Of a stretch of 64,000 nucleotides of DNA, positions 1 to 9,633 are shown piece by piece (within the stretch, counting starts at the first letter, position 1; each line of letters starts with the position of its first letter). This DNA is from Chloroherpetonaceae bacterium (GTDB lineage Bacteria; Bacteroidota; Chlorobiia; Chlorobiales; Thermochlorobacteraceae). The notes below the pieces were generated by a model that was not told the origin of the DNA, made no database searches, and was given only the letters and a program-made list of their open reading frames with translations. The stretch lies in NCBI GenBank assembly GCA_033763895.1, contig JANRJQ010000010.1, positions 190,146-254,145 on the forward strand, written 5' to 3'. Both the position numbers and the translations under genes were made by a program.

Positions 1-1
1 A

Positions 2-1231
2 GCGGAAGATATTTTTAATTATGTTCTCTGTGATATGCGCGATTCCGTTACAGGTGGTTTTTATTCCGCTGAAGATGCCGATAGTTTACCCTCCCACGAT
101 TCTTCTCATAAAACTGAGGGAGCATTTTATGTTTGGGAACAAGATGAAATCGATCAAATTTTAGGAGAAAAAAACAGTGAAATATTTTCTTATGTATTTG
201 GTGTAAAGCCCTCAGGAAATGCCCCAAGCGACCCACATAACGAATTCGTTCTCAAAAATATTTTGATTCGACGCGTTTCGGATGAAGAAGCAGCAAAACG
301 GTTTTCGCTTACCATTGACGAGATAAAATCAATACTCTTACACTCAATCGAACGGCTTTACTCTGAACGTTTGAAACGCCCAAAACCGCATCTTGACGAT
401 AAAATTCTGACTTCGTGGAACGGGCTCATGATTTCAGCTCTTGCAAAGGGTTTTGCTGTGCTTGGAAAAGAGGAATACAAAAATGCAGCAACAAAAGCAG
501 CGGATTTCATTCTCTCCAAGATGGTGGATGAAAACCAAAAAAACTTGAAACGCAGATACAGAGAAGGTGAATCAGCGATCAATGGAATGGCGGATGATTA
601 CTCCAATTTCATTCAAGCATTATTAGACTTATATGAAGTGACTTTTGATGCAAGATATTTTCTTTCCGCAATTTCATTAAGTGAATCAATGATAAACCTT
701 TTTTACGACAATGAATTAGGAGGATTTTTCAACTCTTCTTCCGAAAACACCGATGTGCTGTTTCATCTCAAAGAAGATCACGATGGTGCAGAACCTTCCC
801 CAAATTCAGTTGCAATTCTTAATTTTTTACGGCTTTCTTCAATGACAGATCGAGAAGATTTTAAAGATGTTGCAGAAAAAACGATTTTGTATTTCACTCC
901 TCTTATACAGAAATCACCAAGCTATATTCCTCAAATGTTGATTGCGCTTCAATTTCATTTGTCAAAATCGGTGCAACTCATATTCACGGGAGATCGCAAG
1001 GATGAAACATTTAAAGAACTACACAAACAAGTCTTCAAAAGATTTTTGCCCAATAAAATATTGTTGAGAGCAGATAGCGAATCTGTTAAAGGGTATCCCT
1101 TTTTGAAAACGCTCATTGATGACCAATTGAAAGGCGAACCGCGTGCATATTTATGCGTTGATTACGCTTGCCAATTGCCAACGTCAAATCCACAAGAATT
1201 GAATCAGAAATTACAAGAAATAAGTATTTGA
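2..1231 (+). CDS. DUF255 / YyaL-type thioredoxin-domain protein, 3' part
   Basis: The reading frame is open from the first bases of the window, so this is the C-terminal part of a gene beginning upstream; the first in-frame ATG (position 35) is internal. The visible ~409 residues match the alpha/alpha-barrel part of the DUF255/YyaL (SSP411-like) family, with DAD-SLPS near the start, a KPHLDDK-ILTSWNGLM stretch and a late DGAEPSPNS motif. The N-terminal thioredoxin-like domain that normally carries CxxC lies outside the window. The catalytic function of the family is not established; the barrel resembles N-acylglucosamine 2-epimerase-like enzymes. A histidine kinase gene starts 14 bases downstream on the same strand. 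Confidence 0.9.
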   Translation, partial: AEDIFNYVLCDMRDSVTGGFYSAEDADSLPSHDSSHKTEGAFYVWEQDEIDQILGEKNSEIFSYVFGVKPSGNAPSDPHNEFVLKNILIRRVSDEEAAKRFSLTIDEIKSILLHSIERLYSERLKRPKPHLDDKILTSWNGLMISALAKGFAVLGKEEYKNAATKAADFILSKMVDENQKNLKRRYREGESAINGMADDYSNFIQALLDLYEVTFDARYFLSAISLSESMINLFYDNELGGFFNSSSENTDVLFHLKEDHDGAEPSPNSVAILNFLRLSSMTDREDFKDVAEKTILYFTPLIQKSPSYIPQMLIALQFHLSKSVQLIFTGDRKDETFKELHKQVFKRFLPNKILLRADSESVKGYPFLKTLIDDQLKGEPRAYLCVDYACQLPTSNPQELNQKLQEISI

Positions 1232-1245
1232 CTTTTTATTGATGA

Positions 1246-3270
1246 ATGCAAACAAATATTTATCAATCATATTTAAAGAGCCATTATAAGACTTTTCTGT
1301 TTTTGCTTACCCTTTTGTTTTTAATTGCATTTCCTAGTGGTCAAGTGTTTGCGCAGATAGAGTCTTTCAAAAAAAAAGCGGATAGTCTTCTTTTGGTTTT
1401 GCCCAAAATCAAATACATCGAGCGGGTCGATGCTTTGAATCAAGTTGCCGAATACTTAAGATTTTATTCCACCGATTCATCAGTAAGTTTCGCAAACGAG
1501 GCGCTTCAATTAGCTGATTCTATTGGATATAAAAAGGGAATTGCTGATGCAAAATTATGGATAGGTTATGGGTTCGATCATGAAGCAAAATATGATTTAG
1601 CGTTTGACTACGAATCTCAGGCCCTTCGTATTTACCAAGAATTGAATGATAAACGAGGCTTGGCAATGGCCAATAATTTGATTGGACTCATATTCAGACG
1701 CCAAGAAAAAATTGACCAGTCAAGAAACTATATCTTGGAATCTTTGAAGTATTACGAAGAATTGGGTGATGAGGAAAATGTAGCGGTTATTGAGGTAAAC
1801 ATTGGAATTCTCAAGCAAAAAGAAAAAAAATATGAGGAAGCACTTCCTTATATGCAAAAAGCTCTCCCAACTTTGAGAAAATATAACCGAGTCGATTTCA
1901 TTGGAGGGTGTTTGTTTTACATCGGTGAAACCTATGAATATCTATCAAAATATGATTCAGCGTCTTTCTATTACAGATCCTGTATTCAATATTCAATTGA
2001 ATCCAATAATCGCAGGTTTATTGCAACAGTCTCCTACAAGTATGGGAGGTTGTTGCTTACTCTGAAAAAAAATAAAGAAGCGAAAGAAATTGCAGAATTA
2101 GGGCTTAAAGCATCCCAAGAAGGCGGTTTTCAAAATGAAAAGAAAAATATGTTCGAACTCTTTTCAAAAATCTATTCTTTGGAAGAAAACTTTGAGAAGG
2201 CGTTGTATTACTATCAGAGTTATGCAACTCTTAACGATTCCATCATAAAATCATCAACAGGTAGCAATATTCAAAACCTCCAATTAAAACTTGAAAACGA
2301 ACGCAAGCAAGCTGAATTTGATCGATTAAAGGCGGAAAGCAATCAAAGGAAGTTTTTTCTTTATAGTCTTATCATTCTTCTTTCTTTTGGTGCTTTTACA
2401 ATTGCTGTGCTAATTAATCGATTCAGAATTAAATCAAAGTCAGAAATTGAACTGCGCCAAAAAAATCTTCAAATTCAAAGAACACTACGAGAAGAGGAAG
2501 CTCTAAGAGTTGAAGCCGAACGACTAAGACATCGCGCAGAAGAGGCCAACAAAATTAAATCAGAATTTTTAGCGATTGCTGCGCATGATATTAAAAACCC
2601 AATTCAATCAATCTTGGGTTTTACGCAATTAATGCTGAATGAAAGCACTACAACCAAAGAGCAAAAAGAAGGGATAAACATTATTCGTAATGCAACAAAC
2701 AGAATACTTGACCTTGTCAATAATCTGTTAAAAAGCGCAGAACTTGAAAACGAGCATCTACAGTTATCACTTACAGAAACAAATCTCAGTGATATTCTTA
2801 AGGCTGTGATTGAAGACAACTTGGCCTATGCGGCAACAAAATCAATTTCAATTGAAGTCCAAGTTGAAAATAACCTTTACTCAATCGCAGACCCCCTTTA
2901 CATTCGTGATGTTTTTGAAAATCTTCTTTCTAATGCAATTAAGTATTCTCCGCTTGGAAAGAAAGTGATGGTTGTTGCATCCTTAAAGCAACCGGAAATG
3001 AATGAAAACAACCAAAAAATTCGAATTCAATTCGTTGATGAAGGGCTTGGGATTCGCCCTTCCGAAATGGAAAGGCTCTTTGGAAAATTCCAAAGACTTT
3101 CGGCCCGCCCCACCGGAGGAGAATCTTCAACAGGACTTGGTCTATCTATTGTGAAAAAAATCGTTGATCTCCATCACGCCAAAATTTGGGTAAAGTCGAA
3201 AGGGGAAGGAAGTGGATCGACATTTTTTCTTGAAATGAACGCCATTTCAATTCAAGAACCACCGGCGTAA
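1246..3270 (+). CDS. TPR-containing membrane sensor histidine kinase
   Basis: This 674-residue sensor kinase starts with an export signal (hydrophobic run ending in FAQ near residue 36). Tetratricopeptide repeats (about residues 50-340) should then be periplasmic. A membrane segment lies near residues 372-392, followed by a short coiled coil. The dimerisation/phosphoacceptor box has HDIKNP with the phosphorylatable His at residue 447. The ATPase domain has the N box NLLSNAIKYSP, a DEGLGI G1 box and TGLGLSI G2 box. This is the common Bacteroidota/Chlorobiota layout in which TPRs sense an unknown signal. No response regulator is adjacent, so it is an orphan here and its target cannot be named. 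Confidence 0.92.
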   Translation: MQTNIYQSYLKSHYKTFLFLLTLLFLIAFPSGQVFAQIESFKKKADSLLLVLPKIKYIERVDALNQVAEYLRFYSTDSSVSFANEALQLADSIGYKKGIADAKLWIGYGFDHEAKYDLAFDYESQALRIYQELNDKRGLAMANNLIGLIFRRQEKIDQSRNYILESLKYYEELGDEENVAVIEVNIGILKQKEKKYEEALPYMQKALPTLRKYNRVDFIGGCLFYIGETYEYLSKYDSASFYYRSCIQYSIESNNRRFIATVSYKYGRLLLTLKKNKEAKEIAELGLKASQEGGFQNEKKNMFELFSKIYSLEENFEKALYYYQSYATLNDSIIKSSTGSNIQNLQLKLENERKQAEFDRLKAESNQRKFFLYSLIILLSFGAFTIAVLINRFRIKSKSEIELRQKNLQIQRTLREEEALRVEAERLRHRAEEANKIKSEFLAIAAHDIKNPIQSILGFTQLMLNESTTTKEQKEGINIIRNATNRILDLVNNLLKSAELENEHLQLSLTETNLSDILKAVIEDNLAYAATKSISIEVQVENNLYSIADPLYIRDVFENLLSNAIKYSPLGKKVMVVASLKQPEMNENNQKIRIQFVDEGLGIRPSEMERLFGKFQRLSARPTGGESSTGLGLSIVKKIVDLHHAKIWVKSKGEGSGSTFFLEMNAISIQEPPA

Positions 3271-3380
3271 TAGCACCACCAAGCAATAAATTTTATTCCT
3301 TCACGCTTCGTTATTCTCTTGCCCTCTTGTTTTACAAACGAGAAGAGGCGAGTTCTCATTCTAAATTAGATTTCGATTAT

Positions 3381-4787
3381 ATGAAGGTTGCCATTTTTGG
3401 GGGTGGTGTCGCAGGTCTTACTGCTGCTATCCACTTACTTGATAAAGGATTTCAAGTTGAAATTTTTGAAAAAAGATCTGTATTGGGTGGTAAAGTATCG
3501 GTATGGAAAGATAAAGACGGAGATAATATTGAATCCGGATTACATGTCGTTTTCGGTGGATATAAAGAACTTCAGCGAATCCTGAAACACATTGGTGCGG
3601 AAAATGCGATCGAATGGAAAGATCTCGCTTTAATCTATGCAGAGAAAAATGGAAGTAGAACATCTTTTGAAAAACAATCTCGATTCCCCAGCCCACTTGC
3701 TGAACTGATTGGAGGTCTTAAAACAAATGTAATTTCGCTGAGAGATAAGCTTTCTCTCATTTGGGGTCTCCTTCCATTAATATTAACTGGCAATGAAAAG
3801 TATTTCAGAAGTCAGGATGATTTAACTTACTCAGATTGGCACAAGCGACACGGCTGTACCGAGAATTCCCTTCAAAGACTTTGGCGACCCATTTCTCTTG
3901 CACTCAATTTCATTGAACCCAATGTTATTTCAGCGCGACCAATGGTTACTATCTTTAATTACTTCGGTCGGAATTATGAAGATGCGCGCTTTGCATTTTT
4001 TAGGAAAAACCCCGGCGAATCAATGATTGAGCCGATGAGAAACTATATTTTATCAAAAGGAGGAATCATTCATACAGGTTCAAAACTCACCGAGTTTAAT
4101 CTCAATGAATCAGGTGAATTGGTTTCAGTGACCGTTTCAGGAAATAAATTAATCTCAGCCGATTTGTTCATTTCAGCACTACCGGTTCACAATCTGAAAA
4201 AACTCATCCCGCCACAATGGATAAACTATCCCTATTTCAAAAATCTTTTTCATTTTACGGGTAGTCCCGTAGCGAACTGCCAACTTTGGTTTGACATAAA
4301 AGTCACTGATGTCAACAATCTAATGTTTTCTCACGGTACCACTTACGCCACTTTCGCTGATGTCTCGATTACTTGCCCCGATGACTTTCAAAAAGGGCAC
4401 GGCTCTGCAACAGGAGGAAGTGTTTTTAATCTTGTACTTGCACCTGCACATCACTTAATGGATTTGCCTAACGATGTCATTGTGGCGGATATCATGAAGG
4501 AATTACAGGTTCAATTTCCCCAGATAAAAAATGCAAAATTGTTGAAATCAACGATTGTGAAAATTCCTGAATCGGTGTATAAAGCTGTACCCGGTGTTGA
4601 TAAATTTCGTCCTGACCAAGTTTCACCAATTAGTAATTTCTTTCTTGCCGGAGATTATACCTATCAAAACTATTTGGCCTCTATGGAAGGTGCCGCATTA
4701 AGTGGTAAACTTGTTGCGGAAAAAATCGAAGCAAAAGTGAAGAAGAAACATGCATTAAACATAGTCAGGGAATCAACAGAAGTGTAA
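3381..4787 (+). CDS. crtP: Plant-type carotene desaturase (CrtP/CrtQ family)
   Basis: This 468-residue FAD enzyme belongs to the CrtP/PDS-CrtQ/ZDS family, which introduces double bonds into phytoene or zeta-carotene during carotenoid synthesis. The N-terminus has the dinucleotide fold GGGVAGL (residues 7-13), then LGGKVSVW and GLHVVFGGY, and the C-terminal FAD signature FLAGDYTYQNYLASMEGA near residue 421. LLPLIL, ALNFI, ALPV and QLWFD look more like phytoene desaturase (CrtP) than zeta-carotene desaturase (CrtQ), but the two paralogues are hard to separate by eye. A TTG 54 bases upstream would add 18 unconserved residues. The ATG at 3381, directly before the Rossmann motif, is the better start. 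A hairpin follows the gene. Confidence 0.82.
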   Translation: MKVAIFGGGVAGLTAAIHLLDKGFQVEIFEKRSVLGGKVSVWKDKDGDNIESGLHVVFGGYKELQRILKHIGAENAIEWKDLALIYAEKNGSRTSFEKQSRFPSPLAELIGGLKTNVISLRDKLSLIWGLLPLILTGNEKYFRSQDDLTYSDWHKRHGCTENSLQRLWRPISLALNFIEPNVISARPMVTIFNYFGRNYEDARFAFFRKNPGESMIEPMRNYILSKGGIIHTGSKLTEFNLNESGELVSVTVSGNKLISADLFISALPVHNLKKLIPPQWINYPYFKNLFHFTGSPVANCQLWFDIKVTDVNNLMFSHGTTYATFADVSITCPDDFQKGHGSATGGSVFNLVLAPAHHLMDLPNDVIVADIMKELQVQFPQIKNAKLLKSTIVKIPESVYKAVPGVDKFRPDQVSPISNFFLAGDYTYQNYLASMEGAALSGKLVAEKIEAKVKKKHALNIVRESTEV

Positions 4788-4812
4788 AGATTTCTAAATT
4801 GAATTCAATAAA

Positions 4813-4842
4813 CTAAAATTTCACTCGAAAATTTTAGATTTT
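4813..4842 (+). terminator. AT-rich hairpin after the desaturase gene
   Basis: Nine-base inverted repeat (CTAAAATTT at 4813-4821 with AAATTTTAG at 4829-4837) followed by ATTTTT. It is plausible as a weak intrinsic terminator between the desaturase and the serine palmitoyltransferase gene. The stem contains only two G-C pairs, so the call is tentative. Confidence 0.45.
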
Positions 4843-4901
4843 TATGGTTTATGCTATTTTGATAGGTTAAAGATTCCTTAATAAATAATTTTTTATTCAA
4901 T

Positions 4902-6176
4902 ATGAGCACAGCACAGGTTGCTTCAAATGAGATTAACACCAACGGTAACGATAATAACGGAGCGATGATGACAGAAAATGTCAAAAAAGATTTATTTCAA
5001 AAATGTTACGAATTCACTGCGGCCGATGAAGCAAAATCGCTTGGCCTTTATCCCTATTTCAGACCTCTTGAAGAAAACGAAGGTCCCGTTGTGCGAATCG
5101 AAGGACGAGAAGTGATTATGGCTGGTTCGAACAATTACCTCGGACTTACGGCCGACCCTCGTGTAAAGGAAGCGGCCAAAAAAGCCATCGATAAATTCGG
5201 AACGAGTTGCTCAGGCTCCCGATACCTTACCGGAACAGTAAAGTTACACGTGGAACTTGAAGAAAAATTAGCCGAATTTTTTGAGACTGAAGCCTGTATG
5301 ATCATCAGCACAGGCTTTCAAGCGGGTCAAGCAATTATACCTTCATTGGTTCAACGCGGCGAATATGTCATCAGCGACCGTGATAATCATGCCTGTATTG
5401 TTGTTGCCAATTTAATGGCCAGAGGAGCGACAGCAAACGTCGAGCGTTATAAACATAATGATATGCAAGACCTTGAGCGTGTTCTTGCTAAACTTCCACT
5501 TGAGGCTGCAAAACTTGTTGCAACAGATGGCGTCTTTTCAGTTTCAGGTGAAATTGTAAACTTGCCTGAATTGGTAAGGATTGCAAAAAAATACAATGCA
5601 AAAATAATGGTTGATGATGCCCACGCAGCAGGCGTCATTGGAAAAGGCGGAAGAGGGACTGCCTCAGAATTTAACTTGATTAAAGAAGTCGATATTACGA
5701 TGGGGACTTTCTCGAAAAGTTTTGCCTCGCTTGGCGGATTTATTACCGGAAGTCGAGCAGTAATTAATTATATCCAACATCATGCACCTGCCTTAATCTT
5801 TAGCGCATCTCCCACTGCTGCAAGCGTCGCCGCGGCAATCAAGTCCTTGGAAATCATGCAAGCAGAGCCTGAGCGAATCGATCAACTTCTCAAAAATGCT
5901 GATCGTGTACGTCAAGGATTGAAATCCTTAGGCTTCAAATTATTAGATTCTCGAACAGCCATCGTTTCCGCAGTCATTGGTGATCACGAAAAAACCTTGC
6001 TTTTCTGGCGTAAACTTTATGACAATGGTGTTTTTGTCAATGCATTTGTAAGACCCGGTGTCATGCCCGGTCACGAAATGCTTCGTACCAGCTATATGTC
6101 TTCGCATGAAGAGTGGCATCTCGATAAGATTGTCAGCGAATTTGGGCGTATTGGAAAAGAATTAGATGTTATCTAA
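4902..6176 (+). CDS. spt: Serine palmitoyltransferase-like alpha-oxoamine synthase
   Basis: This 424-residue PLP enzyme belongs to the alpha-oxoamine synthase family (serine palmitoyltransferase, KBL, BioF). The family condenses an amino acid with an acyl-CoA and releases CO2; serine palmitoyltransferase makes 3-ketosphinganine, the first sphingolipid intermediate. Motifs seen are [28 protein letters not shown], a DDAHAAGV cofactor-binding aspartate segment and GTFSKSFAS with the Schiff-base Lys at residue 272. The pattern follows Bacteroidota serine palmitoyltransferases more closely than BioF or KBL, and no biotin genes are nearby. The first ~25 residues are low-complexity (Asn-rich); a downstream Met (MMTENVKKD) is an alternative start. 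Confidence 0.83.
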   Translation: MSTAQVASNEINTNGNDNNGAMMTENVKKDLFQKCYEFTAADEAKSLGLYPYFRPLEENEGPVVRIEGREVIMAGSNNYLGLTADPRVKEAAKKAIDKFGTSCSGSRYLTGTVKLHVELEEKLAEFFETEACMIISTGFQAGQAIIPSLVQRGEYVISDRDNHACIVVANLMARGATANVERYKHNDMQDLERVLAKLPLEAAKLVATDGVFSVSGEIVNLPELVRIAKKYNAKIMVDDAHAAGVIGKGGRGTASEFNLIKEVDITMGTFSKSFASLGGFITGSRAVINYIQHHAPALIFSASPTAASVAAAIKSLEIMQAEPERIDQLLKNADRVRQGLKSLGFKLLDSRTAIVSAVIGDHEKTLLFWRKLYDNGVFVNAFVRPGVMPGHEMLRTSYMSSHEEWHLDKIVSEFGRIGKELDVI

Positions 6177-6192
6177 TGTGCATTGTTATTAT

Positions 6193-6220
6193 AGAGGCAT
6201 CTTATCTCTAAGGTGCCTCT
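6193..6220 (+). terminator. Strong hairpin after spt
   Basis: Eleven-base-pair stem (6193-6203 with 6210-6220, six-base loop) containing one T-G wobble when read on +. It starts 16 bases after the spt stop. The following tract is pyrimidine-rich rather than a clean T run, so it could be a terminator or an mRNA-stabilising hairpin. Confidence 0.5.
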
Positions 6221-6262
6221 GTACTCTCCCTTTCATTTCATGATTTCAAATCCGAAACGATT

Positions 6263-7447
6263 ATGTTCTCAAGCGTAAGGGCTGCATACAATGCCGCATT
6301 TAATGAAAGTCACTATCAAAATTTTGTGAATGAAATTCAAGCATACTCTGAAAATAGACTTGACTTTCGATTGTGCGAAACACCCCTGTTTCTAACCACT
6401 GAACTATCCGATATGCTTGTCGTCGCTGCCGACGAAGTTCTTTCACAATGTTTCTTGCCTGATATTCTCCAGAAATGCCAAAATGCAGTGAGTCACAATC
6501 ATTTTGTTCCTAATTGCGATCATCATCCGCAATTTGTTCAAATTGACTTTGCAATATGTAAAGATGAAAATGGTAATTTTTTCCCTCAACTCATTGAATT
6601 GCAAGGATTCCCAACCGTTTATGCCTTCCAACATTTACTTGATATTGCCACGCAAAACCATCTTCCGATCCCAAAAGGATTTACAACTTATTACAGTGGC
6701 TTAGATAGAGATTCGTTCGTTACGCTTTTCAAGAAAGTTTTATTAGGTGATGAATCTCCTGAACAAACAATATTATTGGAAATAGAACCTGAAAAGCAGA
6801 AAACTCGAATTGATTTTTTTTGTACCGAAAAGTTAACCGGTGTAAAAACAGTTTGCTTAACTAAAATCAAAAAAAGGGGAAGGAAACTATATTACGTTCT
6901 TGAAGGAAAGGAAATCCCGGTCAACCGCATCTACAACCGTGTAATTTTTGATGAGTTGTATAAAAAAGAAGATTTGAAAATCGAATTCGATTATCGTGAG
7001 GATGTTGATGTCACTTGGAGAAATCACCCGAATTGGTTCTTTAGAATCAGTAAATACTGCTTGCCCCTTCTCAAGACTCACTTTGCTCCAAAAGCAATGT
7101 TCCTTTCTGAAATAAATGAATATCCTAAAGATCTAGATAACTTTGTCTTGAAACCGCTGTTCTCATTTTCGGGAGGCGGTGTGGTGGTGGATGTAATAAA
7201 AGAAATTTTAGATCATGTAAAAGATCGTCAGAACCACATTTTACAGAGAAAGGTGGAATATGCCCCACTTATCCTCTGTCCTGATGGCACTTATACCAAA
7301 GCCGAAGTTAGGATGATGTACTTGTGGGATGAAAAACCCATATTGGTCAATAATCTTGCAAGAATGAGCAAAGGAAAATTAATGGGCGCTTCTTACAATA
7401 AACAAACAACTTGGGCAGGTTCAGGAATTGCATATCATCCTATTTAA
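6263..7447 (+). CDS. Orphan ATP-grasp-like protein
   Basis: This is a 394-residue soluble protein without a signal peptide or membrane segment. I do not recognise a named family. The C-terminal third carries an ATP-grasp-like glycine-rich segment (FVLKPLFSFSGGGVVV) followed by basic and acidic residues (EVRMMYLW, then NLARMSKGK), reminiscent of glutathionylspermidine-synthase or peptide-ligase ATP-grasp proteins. The N-terminal half contains QIDFAICKDENG and LIELQGFPTVYAFQ, consistent with a substrate-binding half. A ligase role is therefore inference only. Its stop codon directly abuts the stop codon of the convergent acetyltransferase gene (TAA at 7445-7447 against 7448-7450). Confidence 0.8.
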   Translation: MFSSVRAAYNAAFNESHYQNFVNEIQAYSENRLDFRLCETPLFLTTELSDMLVVAADEVLSQCFLPDILQKCQNAVSHNHFVPNCDHHPQFVQIDFAICKDENGNFFPQLIELQGFPTVYAFQHLLDIATQNHLPIPKGFTTYYSGLDRDSFVTLFKKVLLGDESPEQTILLEIEPEKQKTRIDFFCTEKLTGVKTVCLTKIKKRGRKLYYVLEGKEIPVNRIYNRVIFDELYKKEDLKIEFDYREDVDVTWRNHPNWFFRISKYCLPLLKTHFAPKAMFLSEINEYPKDLDNFVLKPLFSFSGGGVVVDVIKEILDHVKDRQNHILQRKVEYAPLILCPDGTYTKAEVRMMYLWDEKPILVNNLARMSKGKLMGASYNKQTTWAGSGIAYHPI

Positions 7448-7930
7448 TTAAAGGTCTATGTAGAAGTATTGGTTGCATCCAAAGTGGCCCGTGTTTCCCA
7501 TCGGCCTATCTAATTTCTTGAACCCAAATTTTTGATAAAGTTTCTGCGCTTGTTCCATTTGAGTTAAAGTTTCTAGATAACAGCCCTTAAACCCAAATGA
7601 ACGGGCTTCATCCAATGCCCTGCGAATCAAAAGTGAGCCAAATCCCTTCCCTCGAATTTCTCTGTAGAAATACATTTTTTTGAGTTCACATATAGTCTCA
7701 GCCGCGCCTTGGAGCGGAGCAATACCGCCCCCGCCTAAAATGAGTTCCGTTTGAGGATTTTCAATAACCCAATTGCGAGACCGTGGAAGCTGATAAGTTT
7801 CATACATTTCATCGACTTCTTTATCCATAATCGCAAACCCCGAGCCAATCGCACCAAATTCTGGCATCACTGTACGAATAAGTTTTGCAACTTTGGGGTT
7901 ATCAAATATTTCAATTTGTCGAATCACCAT
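7448..7930 (-). CDS. GNAT family N-acetyltransferase
   Basis: This 160-residue acetyltransferase has the GNAT fold. The acetyl-CoA pyrophosphate-binding loop is seen as EIRGKGFGSLLI, preceded by strand beta-4 (KKMYFY) and followed by a C-terminal segment YQKFGFKKL that is typical of the family. The substrate cannot be deduced. The gene starts 2 bases after the murA stop on the same strand and is almost certainly cotranscribed with it. Its stop abuts that of the convergent ATP-grasp-like gene. Confidence 0.88.
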   Translation of the reverse strand: MVIRQIEIFDNPKVAKLIRTVMPEFGAIGSGFAIMDKEVDEMYETYQLPRSRNWVIENPQTELILGGGGIAPLQGAAETICELKKMYFYREIRGKGFGSLLIRRALDEARSFGFKGCYLETLTQMEQAQKLYQKFGFKKLDRPMGNTGHFGCNQYFYIDL

Positions 7931-7932
7931 CT

Positions 7933-9234
7933 TTAAGCCGCATCCTCGGAAGTCTTTGGTTTTTCAAATTCATCATATTGCTCTCGTCGCACATTTCCGC
8001 CTAAAGCTTTGAGTTTAGCTTCTATTTTTTCGTACCCTCGGTCAAGGTGATAGATCCGCAAAACTTCTGTAGTTCCTTGAGCAACAAGACCGGCTAAAAT
8101 CAAACTTGCAGAAGCTCTTAAATCTGTTGACATAACCTTTGCGCCCTTCAATTTTTTTACCCCAGAAACAATTGCCGTGTTCCCTTTGATTTCAATGGAT
8201 GCACCAAGTCTGTTTAGCTCAGGAACTTGCTTAAACCGCTCAGAATAGATATGGTCAATAATTTTTGATTTCCCATTGGCTTGTGTCATCAAAGCAGTCC
8301 ACTGCGCTTGCATATCCGTTGGGAACTTGGGAAATGGCTTGGCTTCAATATTGACAGCTTCAAGAATTTTTGGGGCTTGAAGTTCAATCGAGTTCTCCGT
8401 CGATTTAATGGTGCAACCAGTTGCTTCAAGTTTTTTTAGAATTGAAGTAAGATCTTTATGGTCAACTTCTGTAAGCTTAATCTTGCCGTGAGTAATAGCC
8501 GCTGCTGTTAAGAGTGTACCTGCTTCAATTCTGTCACATAAGTTTTCAAATCGAACTGAATAAAGTTCCCTTACACCTTCAATTTCAAGTGTTGTCGTTC
8601 CAATCCCATCAATTTTTGCGCCCATCATCACAAGCATCTTGCAAAGCGCGGTGATTTCAGGCTCAATCGCAGCATTCGTAAATCGGCTGTTGCCTTTTGC
8701 CAATACAGCAGCCATAATTCCATTTCCTGTTGCACCGACGGAAGACACCTTAAAGTGAAACGATCCACCAGTTAAATTCTTTTTCTTCGATTTTGCAACA
8801 ACATAACCATCTTCAAGTTCAATGTTGGCACCTAAAGCCTTCATCACCTCCAAATGTAAATCCACTGGGCGTGGGCCAAAGGCGCATCCACCGGGAAGCG
8901 ACACACGCGCTTTCCCGAATCTACCAAGCATCGGTCCTAAAACATAAATTGAAGCACGCATTTGCTTAACCAATTCATAAGGTGCCTCATAATGAGAGAT
9001 GTTTGCAGCTGAAACAGTCATCGTATGTGACTCATAGTCAACACGAGCTCCGATAATTCTTAGCAAATTTGAAAGCGTATGCACATCACGTAAATCAGGA
9101 ACCCGACTTAACACGGTTTTTCCGGATGCAGGGAGAAGCGTGGCTGCCATTAATGCTAATGCAGTATTTTTTGAACCCGATACGCTTACACTACCCGTTA
9201 AAGTAGTGCCGCCTTTAATGACAAGTTTTTCCAT
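7933..9234 (-). CDS. murA: UDP-N-acetylglucosamine 1-carboxyvinyltransferase
   Basis: MurA (433 residues, usual length) transfers the enolpyruvyl group of PEP to UDP-GlcNAc, the first committed cytoplasmic step of peptidoglycan synthesis. Family marks are SGSKNTALALMAATLL near the N-terminus, the active-site loop PGGCAFGPRPVDLH with its catalytic cysteine (so the usual fosfomycin-target form rather than the Asp variant), and FPTDMQAQ and DLRASASL later. The extra C-terminal ~15 residues are charged and unconserved. It heads a two-gene unit with the GNAT acetyltransferase downstream. A 399-base divergent intergenic region separates it from the ECF sigma gene. Confidence 0.97.
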   Translation of the reverse strand: MEKLVIKGGTTLTGSVSVSGSKNTALALMAATLLPASGKTVLSRVPDLRDVHTLSNLLRIIGARVDYESHTMTVSAANISHYEAPYELVKQMRASIYVLGPMLGRFGKARVSLPGGCAFGPRPVDLHLEVMKALGANIELEDGYVVAKSKKKNLTGGSFHFKVSSVGATGNGIMAAVLAKGNSRFTNAAIEPEITALCKMLVMMGAKIDGIGTTTLEIEGVRELYSVRFENLCDRIEAGTLLTAAAITHGKIKLTEVDHKDLTSILKKLEATGCTIKSTENSIELQAPKILEAVNIEAKPFPKFPTDMQAQWTALMTQANGKSKIIDHIYSERFKQVPELNRLGASIEIKGNTAIVSGVKKLKGAKVMSTDLRASASLILAGLVAQGTTEVLRIYHLDRGYEKIEAKLKALGGNVRREQYDEFEKPKTSEDAA

Positions 9235-9633
9235 TGTTTTATGAAAAAGTTAAAATCTTAAATCTTTAGAAGTAAAGGAAAATCTATAACTCATTGAAAT
9301 CATAGATGAAACAAACCTTAATGCTCAATGTATATTGAACCGAAAATAATTACAATCCAAAATAAAATAAGGAGTGTAATTCACTTGGTAACTTTTTCAA
9401 CTCAATTTTTTCATAGGGATTGACTTTCGTTTTGTTGCAATTTTAATTGCAGTTCAATGGTTTCGGAAAACTGATTTAACCGATTCAAAAAAAAATTATT
9501 TTATCGTTTCTTATCCGAAATCCGTTGTTCTTTCGTTCGTTTCTGGCTATGTTAGAGTATGAAGTTCAGTAAGATTGAGTTAATGAAAACCGTGCCGAAT
9601 GAATTATGATTTCGCAAGGAGAAAGGCAAGAAT
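9235..9633. promoter_or_regulatory. Divergent intergenic region murA / ECF sigma
   Basis: This 399-base stretch holds no credible gene and must carry the promoters of murA (-) and the sigma-factor gene (+). A perfect 7-base dyad (TGCAATT, TT, AATTGCA, positions 9436-9451) stands out and could be an operator. A TTGACT at 9420-9425 lies upstream, but no good -10 element follows at 17 bases. A Shine-Dalgarno-like AAGGAG is present at 9616-9621 ahead of the ATG at 9634. Confidence 0.5.

Noticed and set aside
3327-3380. TTG-initiated longer carotene desaturase
   Set aside because: The extra residues precede the Rossmann motif without conservation; ATG at 3381 fits the family start.
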